Below are positions 23,177 through 36,212 of a stretch of 64,000 nucleotides of DNA, in pieces; position 1 is the stretch's first letter; every line of letters starts with the position of its first letter. The notes under the pieces were generated by a model. It was not told the DNA's origin. It saw only the letters and a list, made by a program, of their open reading frames with translations, and searched no databases. A program made the translations under genes and the position numbers. The DNA lies in contig CM048844.1 in assembly GCA_026545765.1 (NCBI GenBank), forward strand, positions 70,227,035 through 70,291,034. The letters are read 5' to 3'. Source of the DNA: Plantago major. Lineage: Eukaryota; Streptophyta; Magnoliopsida; Lamiales; Plantaginaceae.

Positions 23177-24780
23177 AAGTGATTAATTCCAGCAATGGAG
23201 AGAGACGAAGGAGCGGGAAAGATGTTATGAACGAATTAGAGAAGAAGAGTTCATTAGCATTGATTAGAGAATTAGCTTATAGGAGAAGAAAGATTTACTT
23301 CCTCCGTCCCGCGCCATCATAGTTCATAGGTGTGGGTTTGGTTTGAGTTTACTTTGATATTTTGGATTAATGATAATGGTTATCTCCAACATTTTGAATT
23401 TGTTTACGTCACACCACCAATTAAGTTTTTGAAACGTATGGTCCATTTATATTATCTGATTAAGGAGTTTATGAGTCTAATTAGATAATTAAGTGTGGTA
23501 TTGTAATTAATGTCTATCACATAAATTGTTAAACGACCAGTAATCTAGATAATCTATATATCTATATATTACATTAAGAAAAAAAGGTTTAGAGCCATTT
23601 TAGGCTATCCACCTCATTTAATTATGTGTCAAATCTCTATTTTGTGATTGGTCCGTATTTTATATGGTTGTCCATTCTTTTAATTCTGACTGATCCATTT
23701 CCAAACTACAACTCATATGTTTAAATTGTTGCCATAAAATCATTTTTGTGAATTATTATTGCCAAAACATTCACTCAATAATTGTATCTAATTATGGAAT
23801 ATTTGAATTGCAATTTGTACCCTTAATTACATTGCAAATCTACTCCTCGGGCTAAACAATGTATAATATTCTCCCTTATTTTGTCTTTTCTTCTGATAAT
23901 TTTGAGGACTTTCGGAACGGACGGAGAATTAAAATAGGTCCATCGGTTAATTAGCAGTCATCTAAAAGTTTAGGTGTCGAATTGTAAAGCCTGAACTTAG
24001 GGAATTGATTTGGAGATGTCTTATTTGTTGAATGCCTAATTTCATTTGGAGATGTCTTATTTGTTGAATGCCTAATTTCCTATTTCATATCGTAATCTCA
24101 ATTGATTTGGTAGAATTTGATTGCCATTTCATCCATATCTCAAGTTTTGATACCCGTATGTTTTTGCACCAATTCATTTTGACGGACTTAATAGAGACGA
24201 TGAACAGACAAGAAACATTTTAGGCACAGTATCAAAGCAGTAAGTATTAATAGCTCATGATTTGAAGCTATCATAGTTATTTAATTGGTTCAATTTTACA
24301 ACATCATGATATGATGTTGTAAATTTTCATAACTGGACTACAAATGGGATTTTGTTAGAGCATAAAGATTGGGTTATCGTGGATATTTTAGTTAACTTTT
24401 AGTGTTGGATTATAAACCTCGTGATGGTTTTGTATAATCTGATTAATTTGAGTCTTCTTTAATGATGAAATGAAAGTTCATAATTAGTTTACTGACATTT
24501 CCAAAGTGTTTTATGATTCAAAAGGAATTGGGTAGAGAATAATAACAACAACATTTGAAATCTTGAAAATCAAACAAGTAAATGGATCTTATGGAGCATT
24601 TTTTGGGTCGGAAAGTTCTGGAATTTGCTATATGGTCAACAAGATAAGGTAAATTGAAATTTTGAATATTGTTTAAATGGACTAATTATAAAGAATAATT
24701 TTAAGAAAGAAATAGTATTTTGTAAATGTGTATATATATGAGTATATTATGATTGTATTAGTTGAGCGGGGTAAAAGATA
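23177..24780. other. Non-coding AT-rich stretch with MITE traces
   Basis: No gene supported. CCTCCGTCCCGCGCC near 23300 and CGGAACGGACGGAGAA near 23910 face each other and may be the ends of a decayed Stowaway-like element of about 625 bases. A 36-base unit is tandemly doubled at 24008-24043 and 24044-24079. A perfect palindrome lies at 24295-24323. Confidence 0.45.
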
Positions 24781-25006
24781 CTCCTTTCGTCCCATAACAA
24801 ATTGCATTCTTTAAATTTCAACGTATTTTTAAGTTGAATTTGACCTTAAATTACTCTTGAATTAATTATATTCGAAAATTTCATGTAGGGTACATTCATA
24901 TTATAATTTCGTTAAATGTTTTTACCTGTATAATGTAAGAGTAATTAGTGGTTAAAATTGACCTCGAAAATTACTCAAAAGTCAAATGTGTCAATTGTTA
25001 TGGGAG
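24781..25006. mobile_element. Stowaway-like MITE
   Basis: 226 bases flanked by TA (24779-24780 and 25007-25008). The left end CTCCTTTCGTCCCATAACAA and the right end TTGTTATGGGAG are inverted relatives with the Tc1/mariner-type CTCC(N)TCC start. Non-coding. Confidence 0.8.
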
Positions 25007-25008
25007 TA

Positions 25009-27781
25009 ATAATTATAAAAATGAAAATGAGATGTTGTTTGCGGTACCACTAAAAATGGCAATATGAAAAACGTCGGGGTGCCGGGCTCTCACAGAAGTT
25101 TGTATAAGTTAATTTCATAAAATATTTTTCAATGTAAGTTAAGAACAATTTGTAGTCAAATCGGATTTTACAAACTCAAATTACACATTCTTTATTGGAT
25201 GGAAATAATAGACCTTTTGTGGTTGTGAGCATGGCCGACTCAAAAAATTTGAGGCCTTATATATGCCGAATTTTTAAAATGCATCCCAAGTAAAAATGTA
25301 TTTTTAAAAGAAGAAGTTTCATTTATAATATTTAAATTATTAATATAAAAAATAATCACTTTAAAATTATAAAAATTCATATGTTATTTGAAGTAAAAAT
25401 CATATATTAACTCTTTATGAAAAACAATTATTATCATATTTTGAATCAAACTTCGGACCGTATAATCCAACTTGCTCGACACACACACACACACATATGT
25501 ATGAAAATCTCTGCTCAACACGTGCCTTGATCTCTTAAATTTTTTTTTAAAATTAAATAACTTAGAAGCGGGAATACCACCAACCAGATCCCCACTTATG
25601 TAGCCCTAATTTCACAACTCCCTCTACAATCAAAACAAAATTCGAGTGCATATTACGTGTGTTTGGCACTCGATTCGAGTTGAGTTTTGACAATTTTTTG
25701 TGTTTGTTTTTTCACTCTACACTATACTAAAATTATTATTTCACTAACATCGTCTTTCACACATTCCGGTGATTTTATTTGGGGTGGTTTTTTTTTGGGG
25801 GGGGGGGGGGGGGAGTTGGCCAATAGCCCCCAAAAATATTATTATTTGACATACATAAATTTTCACATATTTCTTGAGGGAAGGGGGTGTGTCCCCTAGC
25901 CCAAAAAAAAATATTATTTCACTAACTTAACTTTTGACATGTTTTGATAACAAGAATTAGTGAGCCCTCAACCTGACCCTTCCACACAGTAAGCACACTT
26001 ACAAAAATTTAGTATTTCACTAACATAATTACAAACTATATTGCAGATTGGGCCGGACAGAGCTGCATTTTTTATCGGGTTGTGTCTGGTTTGTGTCCTA
26101 TTTCACGGGTATGGAAAGGGCCGGGTATATACTGAACTGGACGCAAACACCATTCTTTTAAACGGGTACCATGCCCGGGGGGGGGGGGGGGGGGGGGGGG
26201 TTAGCAACGGGTGGGATAGAATCTGAACCATTTAAAAGACTAGATTGGAAGAGGTCTTCTTAGTAAAATTTGTTAATGTGATTAATTACTCAGTCATGCC
26301 TTATCATAGATCGTGCTAAAAGTGAGGTATGGAATAAATCTAAGCCAAAAGTTTATTGTTCATATGGTTGATGATGAGTCCATCAGACGAGACAAACTTT
26401 CATCTCAATTTCAAGAAGAGATAGTTCATTCCTTTTATACATTTTGGTCAACGCGAAGTTTAGGTGAGTAGGAGCCTATTTGGCATACCATTATAAACGA
26501 CTATTCATCCGTTAAAATGTTTCAGCGTATTTGTTTTGTATCTTCTATAGTAAAAAATTTAACTCAATTTTTTCTCCACTAAACAATTATCATTCTCTTT
26601 CTATCATACTCTTACATCCTCTGTACTTTTTCAATCAATCTAACAATCTTAAACTAATCAAATACCATTTAAACCAATCAAATAACCTTAAAAAATATGA
26701 AACACATCACTTACTTCTTACACACATCACTTTATTCTTACATACCATATATAACAACCCTATAAACCCTATAAATTTATAACTCTATTCCAAGCACCAT
26801 GTTTTATAACTCACCTTTAACTCAATTACTATTTATCAACTAATTTTTTTTTTCTTTAACTCACTTTTTTTAACTCTATATACCAAACAACCAGTAGTTT
26901 TTTTTTTTTAGTTATGTATGAAGTTTTGTGGGATGACTAAAAATGACAAACAATACGGTTGACACATAGTTTTAGGTGGAAAAAAATGATAAAAACATAA
27001 AAATGTGGCAAAAAGTGTAATTTAGTGGCAAAGTCATGTGAATGCATGAAGTTCTTTGGGACACAAGGGGTATGAATCCTAATAATGATTGTGGAATATA
27101 TAACACGATAACCAACATGATGTATACATAAGTGTCCAACAAGTTTATTTCAATCATATAACAGAGACTTATAAGTACAATTCACATACATCAAGCGTGT
27201 CAATTTTCACTGAAATTAGTACTATTTTTCAGTATTTACATGTATAAGTTGTTTTTTTTATATGAACGTTTGTTGATGCTAATGACGTATAAATTCTCAC
27301 CGACCATACATTTTAGATGTTTACAAACTGAAAATGTTATTGTAATAAGTGCGGAGTTCTATGTATATACTTAATTTTTTTTTTACTATACTCGTCGAGT
27401 ATCGACGGGCCATATACTAGTTACTTTAACAAACATTCTGCTAAAAAAGAGCATTAAATAAAAATTTAACTCCCACACAAATTTCGTTTCCCACCCTTTT
27501 ACGTAATGTCCAATTGCTCCAACAAATCTTGAATAAACATGTACACATTAAAGATACGATCAACAAACATATTTATATCATTTTACATGTTGTAAATAAA
27601 ATTTGAAACAAAAACAGTCTTCGGTAAATTTTAATTCCCACCAAATACAAAATTCATTTCCCTCCAAAAGAGCATTCAATACAAATTTCAGTTACCACCA
27701 GTACAAGTGACTTGTCTACAGGGACTACAACCATTAATATTTCAAAAGCACATTCAATACATAACCCAACTACCAAATCAA
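25009..27781. other. Non-coding AT-rich stretch
   Basis: No supported gene. It holds two long G runs (25797-25813, 17 bases; 26177-26200, 24 bases) and a short CA repeat near 25484. A candidate inverted-repeat MITE lies at about 26465-26895 (CCTATTTGGCATACC against TATACCAAACAACCAG). Its exact ends are not established. ORFs across the G runs are artefacts of low complexity. Confidence 0.45.
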
Positions 27782-29433
27782 ATGTCTACAAATACGAGCA
27801 ACAACAGGAAGCCCAATCTAAGCACTCTCGTCCGTAATGCCGTTGCAAAATTTCTTCTATAATCTCCTCAATGCCCAAGGCAAACCAGCGCATGACAAGT
27901 TCAGCAAGGCTGCAATGAAGCGGGGGAATAGTCGAAAAACAGTCTACCACATATGGTCAAGAGCAAAGCAACAAAGGGCCGAGGGGCTGCTCATCCATTT
28001 AAGGAACACAAAGATTGTTGTTTCAAGGACTTCACATCAAGTAAACATGGAAACAGTCATGACCACTCCACCATCAAGGAGAAAAGGCATAAGGCTGCTA
28101 GCAAAGAATTAACCAAGAAAGAAATAAAAGTGAGCAAGACCACAGTTAAAAGCAGGATACTTTTGGGGTTGTTTATAGATCATACAAATTCCATAAAACC
28201 TGACCTATCAGCCCCAAATAGGCTATTGAGGTTGAAATGGAGCTTAAGAGCTTTACAAGTAGACAAAATACTCAATCAAATCAAGTTCAAGAGAATGAAG
28301 ACAACAATTCACATCGATGAGAAATAATTTTTTATGACTCAAGCAACGACAAGATACTACTTAGTCCAGGGGTATTAACCACCTTATAGAGCAATCAATT
28401 CAAAGAATCATATCACAAAAGCCATGTTTGTATGTGCAATTGGAAGACCATGCTATGCAACAAATGGAGAGATGATCTTTGATGGCGAAGTTGGCATGTT
28501 TCCTTTGACATTAAAGGTGCCAGCAAGAAGGAAGAGTAAGAATAGACCTCGTGGAACTATCGAAACCAAAGCCATTGAATCTGTTGTCAAGGGCGTATCT
28601 AGTCAATGATGTATTGACCATTTTAATGTTTTCCATTGATTTTCAGATTATAATTATTGTAATGTAAACAGTTCAAAATCCTGCAGAATTGCAAATGTTT
28701 TACAAAGTCATGTAACTAACTGCTCTATACAGCACTATTCTAGTTAATGTAACTAATCAAATCAAAGTGTTGCAACTAATTAAGTTAAAGCGTTGTAACC
28801 AATAATTAAATCAAAGTGCATCGATGTAGCTAATTAAATCAAAGTGGTGTAACCAATTAAATCAAAGTGTTGTAACATGAATGTTGTAACTAATAAAATC
28901 AAAGTGTTGTAACTATTTAATGTTCGAATCATGTGCAAAGTTTTATTGGAAATGAGATGCAAAGATCAAGTTGCAACTTAACATAACACATATGACTAAC
29001 AATACTAATTTTAAACTTGTTTTAACTAAGATATATTGTCATGTTAAGTGATGTACCTATTTTTTTGCATATTATACTTGCACTCAAGGGCAAATGGCCT
29101 GCAAATGCAAGGACATTATCCTTCAACAACATAATGCAAAACCTCATATAACCAATGTGGATCTAGATTTTAGGATGGCTGCATCGGCTAATGGATTCAA
29201 TATTATCCTGGTTAATCAACCACCCCAATCTCTTGATGTTAATGATTCTTTTAATGAACTGGCTCCAACCACATTGAACAAAGTTTTCTTGAGCCTATAG
29301 GCTTGTATGATAGAGATATTGAAGCAAAAGGGTCATAACAACTACAACACGCCGCATATGAAAAAAGAGGCACTTATTAGGCAAGGAATGTTGTCGGATG
29401 ATTTGGAAGTTGATGAAGCTCTGGTAAGGTAAT
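27782..29433 (+). pseudogene. Mariner-like (Tc1/mariner) transposase, decayed
   Basis: Relic of a plant mariner-like transposase, a cut-and-paste DDD enzyme. Recognisable in order: N-terminus (NRRKPNLSTLVRNAV), a helix-turn-helix zone to about 28250 (TNSIKPDLSAPNRLLRLKW), catalytic block 1 (TTIHIDEK, 28300-28324, then a stop), AMFVCAIGRPCY and GEVGMFPLTLKVPARR (28421-28530), block 2 (IILQQHNAKPH, near 29110-29140) and block 3 (NQPPQSLDVND, near 29213). The C-terminus ACMIEILKQKGHNN and PHMKKEALIRQGML end near 29433. Multiple frameshifts and stops are present. A non-coding stretch (28610-29080) with repeated AAATCAAAGTGTTGTAAC units separates two halves and is absent from usual relatives. Block 2 normally reads QQDN; here the catalytic Asp is His. 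Confidence 0.85.
28745..28920 (+). repeat. Degenerate short tandem repeat
   Basis: Six or so degenerate units of AATCAAAGTGTTGTAACTAAT type, 22-35 bases each, lying between the two halves of the mariner-like relic. Confidence 0.8.
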
Positions 29434-30172
29434 GCATTGAGTATTTGTTGCAAATACAATAGGTTGGAGGCTTGGAGGAACTTATGACAATAGTAGGTTA
29501 CTAAATAAGTTAAGTGGATCATGTTTTGTGAAGTGAAGTACACTTGTTGTGAAAACATTTTGTAGTAGGCCTTAAATCTACTTCTTTTGTGTGTTTGTAG
29601 TTTAGAAACTTGATCATACTAGTATAAAGATCATGTTTCACATGCAAACATGAGGTCTAAGTTCATAACATGCATGTAACCCTTATTTTCCATGATCTAT
29701 CCAAAAGTATTGTCTCAATACATTAAGTACCTAAACTTCAACTATCAGTTTGAGTAGTTAGATAAAATATCTAGACAGGACTATATAACAATTTACCAGT
29801 TTACAATTACATTCTGAACAAAATCATGCAGATCCAGCTTAAACTCCCGACCCGTACTCAATTGTTTGGTATATATGCTCTTTTAAGCAGTTTTATCCAT
29901 TTTTCTTTCTTTCTATTCTCTCGTTTTTCCTTCTCCGTTCATAGTGGATAGCGGTTCTAGAAAATTCTTTGAGATTTTGAATTTCTCCTTGTAACTGCTT
30001 GGATCTTGCTAGTTTTGCCCCCCGATTTTGTTCGAGACTTGAATGTGAGTATTTTATTCGAGATTATCTTCGTGATTTTATTGTTTTTCATCGTTTATAT
30101 GCTTGTTATGATTTTTTTTTTGTTTGATTTTGTGCTTGTTTATATGAGTGTTTTGTAATTGTTCATACTGTA
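29434..30172. other. Non-coding stretch
   Basis: No supported gene. It is AT-rich, with CTTTCTTTCTATTCTCTCG-type pyrimidine tracts near 29904-29936 that could belong to a leader of the following pseudogene. Confidence 0.4.
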
Positions 30173-31470
30173 ATGGTTGATAAGAGTGGCGAGGAAGGTG
30201 CAGCAGAGGTTCGCCGAAATTGTAAGCAGAAGGCAGTGAGCTGCGATGAAGGTTTTTGTAGTTTGTTATTTTTTTTCTGTTCGTACTACAATGTCCATAA
30301 TTTTTTTTTTTTTTACTTCTTAATATTTTATGCTTGTGCTGTGAGAACATGAATGCTAGGTCTAATAATATAGGTTTTTATCTTTGGGAACATGGTTTCT
30401 TTTTCAGTTTTTGTTGTGAGAACATTTATGTTATACCTGAGAACATATGTTATTTCTTTGGGAACATGTACACTTGTCAGTTTTTTATTTGTGAGAATAT
30501 GTATATTTTTTGTCTACAATCTCTGTTTGTGAGAGCATGTATGTTATGCTAACAACATAGGTCATTTATTTGGGAGCATGGATTTTTGTCTGTTTTTTGT
30601 TTGTGATAATATGTATGTTTTTTGTTTACAATCTATGTTTGTGTTTTGTAAGAACATTTATATTATGGCTGAGAATATATAGGTTATTTCTATTGGGAAC
30701 ATGTATTTTTTGTCTGTTTTTTGTCTTGATAACATGTTGTATGCTTGGTAATTGGTATAATATGTTATTTGTTTTTTTTGTTTTTTGTTTTTGTAGATGC
30801 TGGTGTAGAAAAAGAAATGTAGGGCAAATAAGGGCAAGATATTGCATAGTGATGCGAGCTTGAAATCACAACTTGTTTCTTTGAAGGTTAAAGGATGGAC
30901 TGGAGACGAGGATGAGCAGGCTGTCGTGAAAAAAATGACTGCCATGTGTCAGCCCAAGAAGATCAGGTCCTTGCTTGATATTCTTAGCTTGCCACAAAGC
31001 CGAGATGCGACCGAAATTGGGTTTTGTGGCTATTTAAGATGAATTTGCAGAACTTACCATCTGGTATCATCTCCTGGCTACTTGAGAGATTCGACCATGT
31101 ATCATATATTCAGAGGGTTGGATCAAAGGAGTACCAAATCACATGTGATGATGTTTATGACATCTTTATGCTTCCCACTAATCCAATTAGGGAAGTTCCT
31201 ATGCAGTCTCAGTATGTAGCGAAGTCAAAGGAACCTTCAGATAATGCATTGCCAGAGAACAAGTTAATGAGCGATTGGAGAGAATCTTGCAAGGGGTAGG
31301 CCGATTTGATTGGCATGGATATCAAGTTGTCATGTGTGAGGAAGCGTATTGATCGTTTAAAATACGGAGGGGATGAGTTTAAGCAACTTTTTGTGTTGTA
31401 TATTTGTGGTTTTTTTGTGGAACATACCCAAATTCATATGTCGATCAGTAGTTGTTCCGTGCTCTACAGG
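30173..31470 (+). pseudogene. MULE/Ulp1-associated plant mobile domain, 5' part
   Basis: Left half of a transposon-borne gene. A possible first exon starts MVDKSGEEGAAEVRR at 30173. After a repeat-filled intron the conserved part runs from about 30842: LLDILSLPQSRDATEIGFCG, then (one base out of frame, near 31040) MNLQNLPSGIISWLLERFD, then TCDDVYDIFMLPTNP, a stop at 31297-31299, and FKQLFVLYICGFFV. The pattern FCGxLK..WLLexFD..DV...lGLP is that of plant mobile-domain proteins carried with Ulp1-like proteases in Mutator-like elements. It is cut at 31470 by the gypsy insertion and resumes at 50040. The family is recognised by pattern only. Confidence 0.6.
30330..30760 (+). repeat. Degenerate tandem repeat, unit about 110-130 bases
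   Basis: Three to four imperfect copies built of GGGAACATG, TTTTTGTCTGTTTTTTG, GTGAGAATATGTAT and ACAATCTATGTTTGTG words, within the presumed intron of the mobile-domain pseudogene. Confidence 0.75.
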
Positions 31471-32835
31471 TGATGTGCACTCAGAGATTTTGATTTCATT
31501 GTAGAACCTGTAATCCATAAATACAATCAAATATTAAATTTATTTATGTCGAAAGTCTTCAAATTCATAGTTTATAACAGAAAGCTGACTCGGGATGTCG
31601 TTCTCCATGGACACTTAGCATAGAAACAAGCAAATATCGTATTTAAATTGCATGCAGAAAGTAAATAGAATGATTGCAGAATAGATGATTAGATCGTTGT
31701 AAACCCTAATTGATGTGATGTATTCGATGGTTGTGAAGGTGTAAAGGATCCCCGACCTCCCTCTGCTATGCTACTGCCAACTTCCAAGTTAAAATCCTAC
31801 ACGATTACCTCTAACGACAGCAGGGCATATATGGTGCAGGAGGCGTAGTCGGCACAAGTACCCCTACTCAGTTCAATGAAACTACTGTGTCACTCAGCAT
31901 AACATCACACCACGAAGGATGTATAGAGTTGTATAACCACGATTTACGTCAAATAACTATTCCATTAATATATCACGGTATATAAAGAAGTAGCAACAAC
32001 AAAGTTATGGCGGTTCGCCTTTACAAGAGAAAGTTAGCTACTCATAGTATTCTACCAAGACAGAAATCGAAAACGGTAAAGAAAGAAGAAGAAGAAGAAG
32101 AAGAAGAAGAAGAAGAAGAAGAAGAAGAAGAAGAAGAAGCTTAGTCACTGATGTCTTCGTGCTGCTTCTAGGGTTTCCTCCTTCTGGGTGCCTGACGGCC
32201 AGCGGTTTTGGGGTTTCACTTTCCCGAGGACTTGTTCTCTCTCAGGAGGGCTGCTTTGTGAGCGGTGTAGAATTATGAGACCCCATAGGTCTTATTTATA
32301 CCTGAAAATCCGAGCTCTGGCCGCCATTAATCAATAAGGAAGGTTAGAAAGGCGGGCTTTAGCCTGACAGGCCAGGAAAAGCCTGTTTCTGGAACTTTCA
32401 GCCTCACTATGGTCGACAGTGAGCCCCCGTTTCCCTTCTGCGGTCGACTGTCGACCACCATCTTCGATTTCTTCAGCTTCTGTCTGCTCTTCTTTGTTCT
32501 TCGATTTCGGGCTTCGTAACTTCGTTTCCTCGAAAAGTAGTCTTCTACAATGTTGTTGCATCTTCAATTCTCTTCGCATTGGTTGGTCGCATGACATGTT
32601 TTGACTCTTCGGACTCCGTGCAATGGCTAATTCAGCGTATTTGCTTAACTTTCTTGATTTCGCACAAATATGACGTTTTGGTGCCTGAAATCGTGCAATT
32701 CATCAAAAACACGATCATGACCTACAAAATACACAAGAAGTTGGTAATTGGCCATAATATGATACAAATATTGAATCTTGGGCAAAAAACAAGGGTCTAA
32801 AAGCATGCAGAATCGCACATTTCATTGTCACATCA
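31471..32835 (-). repeat. 3' LTR of the gypsy-type element
   Basis: A 1365-base LTR starting TGATGTG and ending CACATCA. It contains a (GAA)n microsatellite (about 32085-32139). About 320 bases at its right end match 49719-50034 with few differences. Short ORFs within it are not supported as genes. Confidence 0.8.
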
Positions 32836-34700
32836 CACCCCCGAACCAATTCCTTGCTCATCCATTTGCAAAGCAATAATGATAATTAAGAAGTGACTAT
32901 GAAATGAGTAAAGAGCATAAACCACCACATAGACAAGCAGCTAGTTTCTAGGGTTTTAAACTCCACTGACTCACTTAGTTTCTACTCCAACCTTTATGAC
33001 TCCACGGCAAGCAAATAACAAGTAAGCATCACTCACTACAGCCAGCGGTTACAAGTGTAACCCAATGTCCTTTAAGGTGTACTTTAAGATCATTACCTTG
33101 CGGTAATGTTATGCAATCCTGCTCCCAAAAGTCCAGGCGCAAATCAAAGTAGTATTCGGATTGGCTTGGTAAGTGAAATAGATAGGATAATATAGAGGAG
33201 TGTTTGGCTAAGCATCATTAAAAGATGAGCAAGGTGGAACAAAGGGTATTATAGGGGGACTTATCCTTTCGGACACCGAGTTCCTTCCTTCAACTTCGTC
33301 TTCTCTCAATGACAAATCTTCAACTTCTCCTTCATCATCATAACTACTTCATTGGTTGCTTCACACATAGACTACTTGCTCCTTTATTTTTTTCTTATTT
33401 TCATTTTCTTTTTCTTTTTTTTTCTGACATACTATTTTTTGCAGTCGTTTTATTGACTCATATGCTTTTGGTTGACCATCATTGGGCTCTTTTAGTCTCT
33501 ACATTTTTTGGTAGTGTCTGTTTTATCGAATTTCGCACTTTTGTGCGTGCTAGTTTGGTATACATGCCATCAACCCTCACAGACATGTTGCTTTTTAGGG
33601 CCACGCCGGTATGTGGGTATTATATGTAACATGCCCAACACGAAAAGGGTAATCACACGGACCACAGATCCACTCCGAGACTTTTGTACCTTTGCTTTTT
33701 TTTGGTACTTTCTTTTCTATTTTTTCTGGAGCTAAGAGCTAGCGATTTTTAGCACCGGTAATACAAAAGTAGGGCCAACAGGGTTACCTTTCGATGATGT
33801 TCATCTTCCACTTCTCCCCCAAACCAATTTCTCGAACAAGAGTTAGGGTTTTCTTCTCTACTTTCCCCCAAACCAATTCTCGATCATGATTCTCCTCCAT
33901 TCTTTGGAACTCGTTGTTTTATTTCTTCGTTCAAGCTCGGCGGTAGGTTGTTGACACTGCTAAAGTAAAGCATGTATAGGATATATATGGTGAAGTTTCA
34001 TAAGGGCTCAAAAAGCTTTCAGAGGGGTTAGTGAAAGGTATAGAAAAAGATTCAGAAAGGTGAGTACTACTAATCACATTTATGCTGGTGACAAATAAGG
34101 ACTCAAGGGTAGCAGTGTTCACACGGTTGCACACAGGACTTAATTGGAGTAGCAAGCAAACTCACTCATCAAAGTAGCATGGGTCGGGTTTGGTCAGAGC
34201 ATATATTCAATAAGCAGTGAAGCATGAAAACAAATCCACAGCCCCTCATCTTAGTCATAATTTATACTTAGTACTCTACCCACAGAACAACTTCCATTCC
34301 AAAAAGCAAAAGACCTCAGACGTAACAGATAAAAATAAAACTAGTACTTGGGCAAAAATTAAACTACAGATTACTAAGTGCAAATATTTAAAAGTTATTA
34401 CAGGCCGAGTGATTTAGCAAGTAGCAGTCAAATTCCTCCCCCAAACCTAACTAAGAGCAGATAGATAAACTAGGAAAGTAAAGAGAAAAAAGAAAAGATA
34501 CTCCCCTCTCACTTGTTGTGCTTCCATGGAGAAATGCATCTAGGATGGAGGATCATCCGTTGGTGGAGTGAAGAAATCATCCTGACTTCCATAGTATTGG
34601 CTCGGTCCTGTGCCAGGTGGCGGGTGAAACTGTGGCTGAGGGTAGCAAGGTGGGTAATTATGCCGAGGGTAGTTCGCATATCTTACTTCCATAAAGGAAG
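32836..34700 (-). other. Gypsy 3' non-coding region
   Basis: No domain recognised on either strand. It lies between the PF20167-like ORF and the polypurine tract of the minus-strand element. Several T-rich stretches make spurious hydrophobic ORFs at 33309-33735. Confidence 0.5.
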
Positions 34701-34704
34701 TTCT

Positions 34705-35807
34705 CTATTGCGCTTGAAGGCAATTCAGATATGAATTCCATTCTCTCCTTTGGTAGCTAGCGTACATCTCATTTTGCTGCCTTGTCTCTTCTTGCCGATT
34801 TGCTTGGCATTGGTCTAAGAAAGCTTGCATCTGGCTTAGATCAAAGGCTCCCTGCTGCGCGTTCCTACTATTCCTTTCTTCCTGAACCGCTTCATGGTGT
34901 CTCATAAACATTCGCTCGACTCTTTTTTATAGTGAATGGTTCAGTCAAAGCCACATTCCCTGCCTCCTTTATCTCCACTCCTTGTTCTTTACATATTCCT
35001 GTTATCAATCCTGGGAATGGAAGATTCCTCATGTGATCTCCTTTTAGTGCAAGCATTTCTTCCATAATGATCCGCCCGACATCAACGTAATACCCAGTCA
35101 TAATCGAGTAGACCAATATTGCCACCTCTTCATCAACTCCACATATGGGATTTCTGGGCCTGAGGTTTGAACGTACAAATTGTACCCAAAACCTGGCATG
35201 GTCGGTGAGAGTCGTCTTTGATATCTCCCTTTGTATGTCGTTCTCCTCATAATCATTCCTCAAAAACAAGTGGTGGATCTCATCTTTCACTTCCTCGTAG
35301 CTCAAATCAGAGTGTGGGGGTTCCACAAGCTTCGGGTTCTTCTTCCTCTTCGGTATCTCATAGAAGTTATTGATAGTATGAGGTCCAAATGTGAACTCAA
35401 CTCCCCTTATGGTGATAGGAGGCAACTCGCTCATCTCCTCCAGGTTGTCTACTTCATGTTGGAAGAACTCCGCATAGAATTCCCTAACGATGTCGAGGTT
35501 GTATCCCTCAAGGCAAGTGGTGAAAGGTCCACACTCCTGGACGGCTAATGGTGTGAGCATCCAAGTGAAAGACTCTCTCGAGGGGAAGTTGATTTGGATG
35601 TTCCTTTCGGGAACCGCCCCTCGGTTCTTGTTCACTTCCAACCACGCTTGAGCTTCCTTCGAGAGTGAAGAGCGATGAGCCCTCTTCCCGGGGTCTTCCC
35701 CTCTTCTTGCTTGATTCTCCCGCTTGTGCCTTCTTCATGGTACCTAGGTTCAAAAATGTGTGAGATAGCATGTTTGGAGCTAAATCAATCCTAAGGCTAG
35801 CATGCAA
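34705..35807 (-). pseudogene. PF20167-type 'putative plant transposon protein' ORF
   Basis: Minus-strand ORF of the gypsy element. It probably begins MKKAQAGESSKKRGRPR near 35738, shifts frame near 35700, and runs on as SKEAQAWLEVNKNRGAVPER and LDIVREFYAEFFQHEVDNL, then ITIRGVEFTFGPHTINNFYE and TTLTDHARFWVQFVRSNLRP, to about 34895. After a second shift a Gln-rich tail (LSQMQAFLDQCQANRQEETR) ends at 34705. REFYA...V+G.E..F....IN..Y is the hallmark of the plant transposon domain found in a late ORF of Athila-like and related gypsy elements. Its place about 1.9 kb before the 3' LTR fits that. Its biochemical role is not known. Confidence 0.7.
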
Positions 35808-36212
35808 ATTCCATGGGTTTCTTCTCTCCCAAACCTAGTGTTTGGCACATCATGCATATCAAGTCTTAGCTTGTAACAAGACCAATAGCTTCTCTAAAAC
35901 GATACGAGAAATAATCACATAAGCTCAGTTTCACAAGGTGTCAAGTATCAATTTAGAGAGCATAATGCAAACGAAAGTTCATCCTTATGAGCATATGATT
36001 TAGCAAGTATGTTTCATAATCATAAATCATCAAGTTAAAGCCATACGAGCATATGATCGAAAGAGAAAGAAGTCATTAAGAGAATTTGTTTCCTTGAGAC
36101 ATTTCATCAAACACTTGGTGAGCATGAACAAAAACTCTCAATTTATCTAACAAATTGCCATATCTCTACCAAGTCAAGCGATAACAAGTTAAGCTCTACT
36201 AGTAAGCATGTA
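35808..36212. other. Non-coding gypsy-derived flank of the copia insertion
   Basis: No gene seen. AT-rich, ending where the copia 5' LTR begins. Confidence 0.4.

Noticed and set aside
26041-26226. ORF across a 24-base G run
   Set aside because: Low-complexity Gly tract with no domain; no family support.
30334-30863. Cys/Phe-rich ORFs
   Set aside because: They read through the degenerate tandem repeat in the presumed intron of the mobile-domain pseudogene.
32085-32139. Coding Glu/Lys repeat
   Set aside because: A simple (GAA)n microsatellite within an LTR, with no open gene around it.
33309-33735. Hydrophobic ORFs resembling membrane proteins
   Set aside because: They derive from T-rich non-coding retroelement DNA (Phe/Leu-rich in any frame) with no homology pattern.
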